23,513 nucleotides of DNA from Aequoribacter sp003520285 (lineage in GTDB: Bacteria; Pseudomonadota; Gammaproteobacteria; Pseudomonadales; Halieaceae). The position numbers and the translations under genes are program-made. Within the stretch, counting starts at the first letter, position 1. Each line of letters begins with the position of its first letter. Positions 23,361-23,513 of this stretch are shown one piece after another. The notes under the pieces were generated by a model, which was given only the letters and a program-made list of their open reading frames with translations, was not told where the DNA came from and searched no databases. The stretch lies in assembly GCA_963966765.1 (NCBI GenBank), contig CAXAAR010000029.1, positions 1-23,513 on the forward strand, written 5' to 3'.

Positions 23361-23513
23361 CTATTGCGCGAGTGCCAAAAAGAAACCAGCCAGCGCAGCA
23401 CTCATCAAGTTTGCGAGAGTCGCTGCAAGCAAGGCTCTGAGCCCGAGTCTCGAGATATCATCACGACGATTGGGGGCAACCGAGCCAAGCCCACCAAGCA
23501 AAATAGCGATTGA
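23361..23513 (-). CDS. nupC: Concentrative nucleoside transporter, C-terminal end (partial)
   Basis: Last 50 residues and the stop; the gene begins beyond the right edge. The tail reads GGLGSVAPNRRDDISRLGLR followed by ALLAATLANLMSAALAGFFL. This is the NupC/CNT C-terminus (E. coli-type GGLGSIAPERR...RLGLRAL...TLANL), a sodium- or proton-coupled importer of nucleosides in the inner membrane. The reading frame is open to the window edge. It lies directly upstream of the 2-oxoglutarate oxygenase gene (11-base gap), so the two likely share a transcript. The family call is firm despite the short length; ion and nucleoside preference cannot be told. Confidence 0.88.
   Translation of the reverse strand, partial: SIAILLGGLGSVAPNRRDDISRLGLRALLAATLANLMSAALAGFFLALAQ

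Overview
The window comes from a Gram-negative bacterium, most likely a marine or aquatic gammaproteobacterium. It carries the end of a TonB-dependent receptor, a Pseudomonas-type ferredoxin-NADP reductase, a homodimeric AceE-type E1 enzyme, PurT, a NupC-type nucleoside transporter, and a catabolic cluster with a DUF3604 lipoprotein. Gene density is normal and base composition is even. I see no rRNA, tRNA, insertion sequence, phage gene or CRISPR array.

Layout. (1) 1-191: the last 47 codons of a TonB-dependent receptor and its terminator. (2) 433-4672: ferredoxin-NADP reductase (minus strand) and a stand-alone AceE-like E1 (minus strand), with a divergent Lrp/AsnC regulator; this resembles the mdeR/mdeB arrangement of 2-oxobutyrate oxidation. 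(3) 4764-12876: a probable catabolic module made of a carotenoid/stilbene-cleaving oxygenase, a tandem-domain HxlR regulator, then a translationally coupled flavin oxidoreductase (nitronate monooxygenase family), an SCP-x type thiolase and a FadI-like thiolase, followed by a DUF3604 lipoprotein. A similar short motif lies before the oxygenase, in the divergent HxlR/flavoprotein promoter, and before the DUF3604 gene. (4) 12974-13471: a membrane-anchored thioredoxin-like protein. (5) 13609-16466: sulfate activation, with a YeiE/CysL-like LysR regulator divergent from cysC and sat and two matching AACC/GGTT inverted repeats between them. (6) 16507-19205: an MFS exporter (minus strand) and PurT (plus strand). 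(7) 19206-21637: an amidohydrolase of the D-aminoacylase superfamily. Its 3' end has been repeated three more times downstream, and it is flanked by a pentanucleotide and an octanucleotide repeat tract. (8) 21638-23513: a SMUG1-type uracil-DNA glycosylase, an isopenicillin-N-synthase-like 2-oxoglutarate/Fe(II) oxygenase and the end of a concentrative nucleoside transporter, all on the minus strand.

How the parts may work together. Region 3 looks like uptake and breakdown of a hydrophobic substrate: oxidative C=C cleavage, flavin redox chemistry and thiolytic chain shortening under one dedicated regulator. Region 5 makes APS and then PAPS. Region 8 suggests pyrimidine handling: a nucleoside importer next to an oxygenase from the fold that includes thymine 7-hydroxylase, followed by a glycosylase family known to remove 5-hydroxymethyluracil. 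That link is inference. Several non-coding signals stand out: possible start-site hairpins before aceE and lysR, the 3'-end-derived repeat array, and three intergenic simple-repeat tracts with units of 7, 5 and 8 bp.
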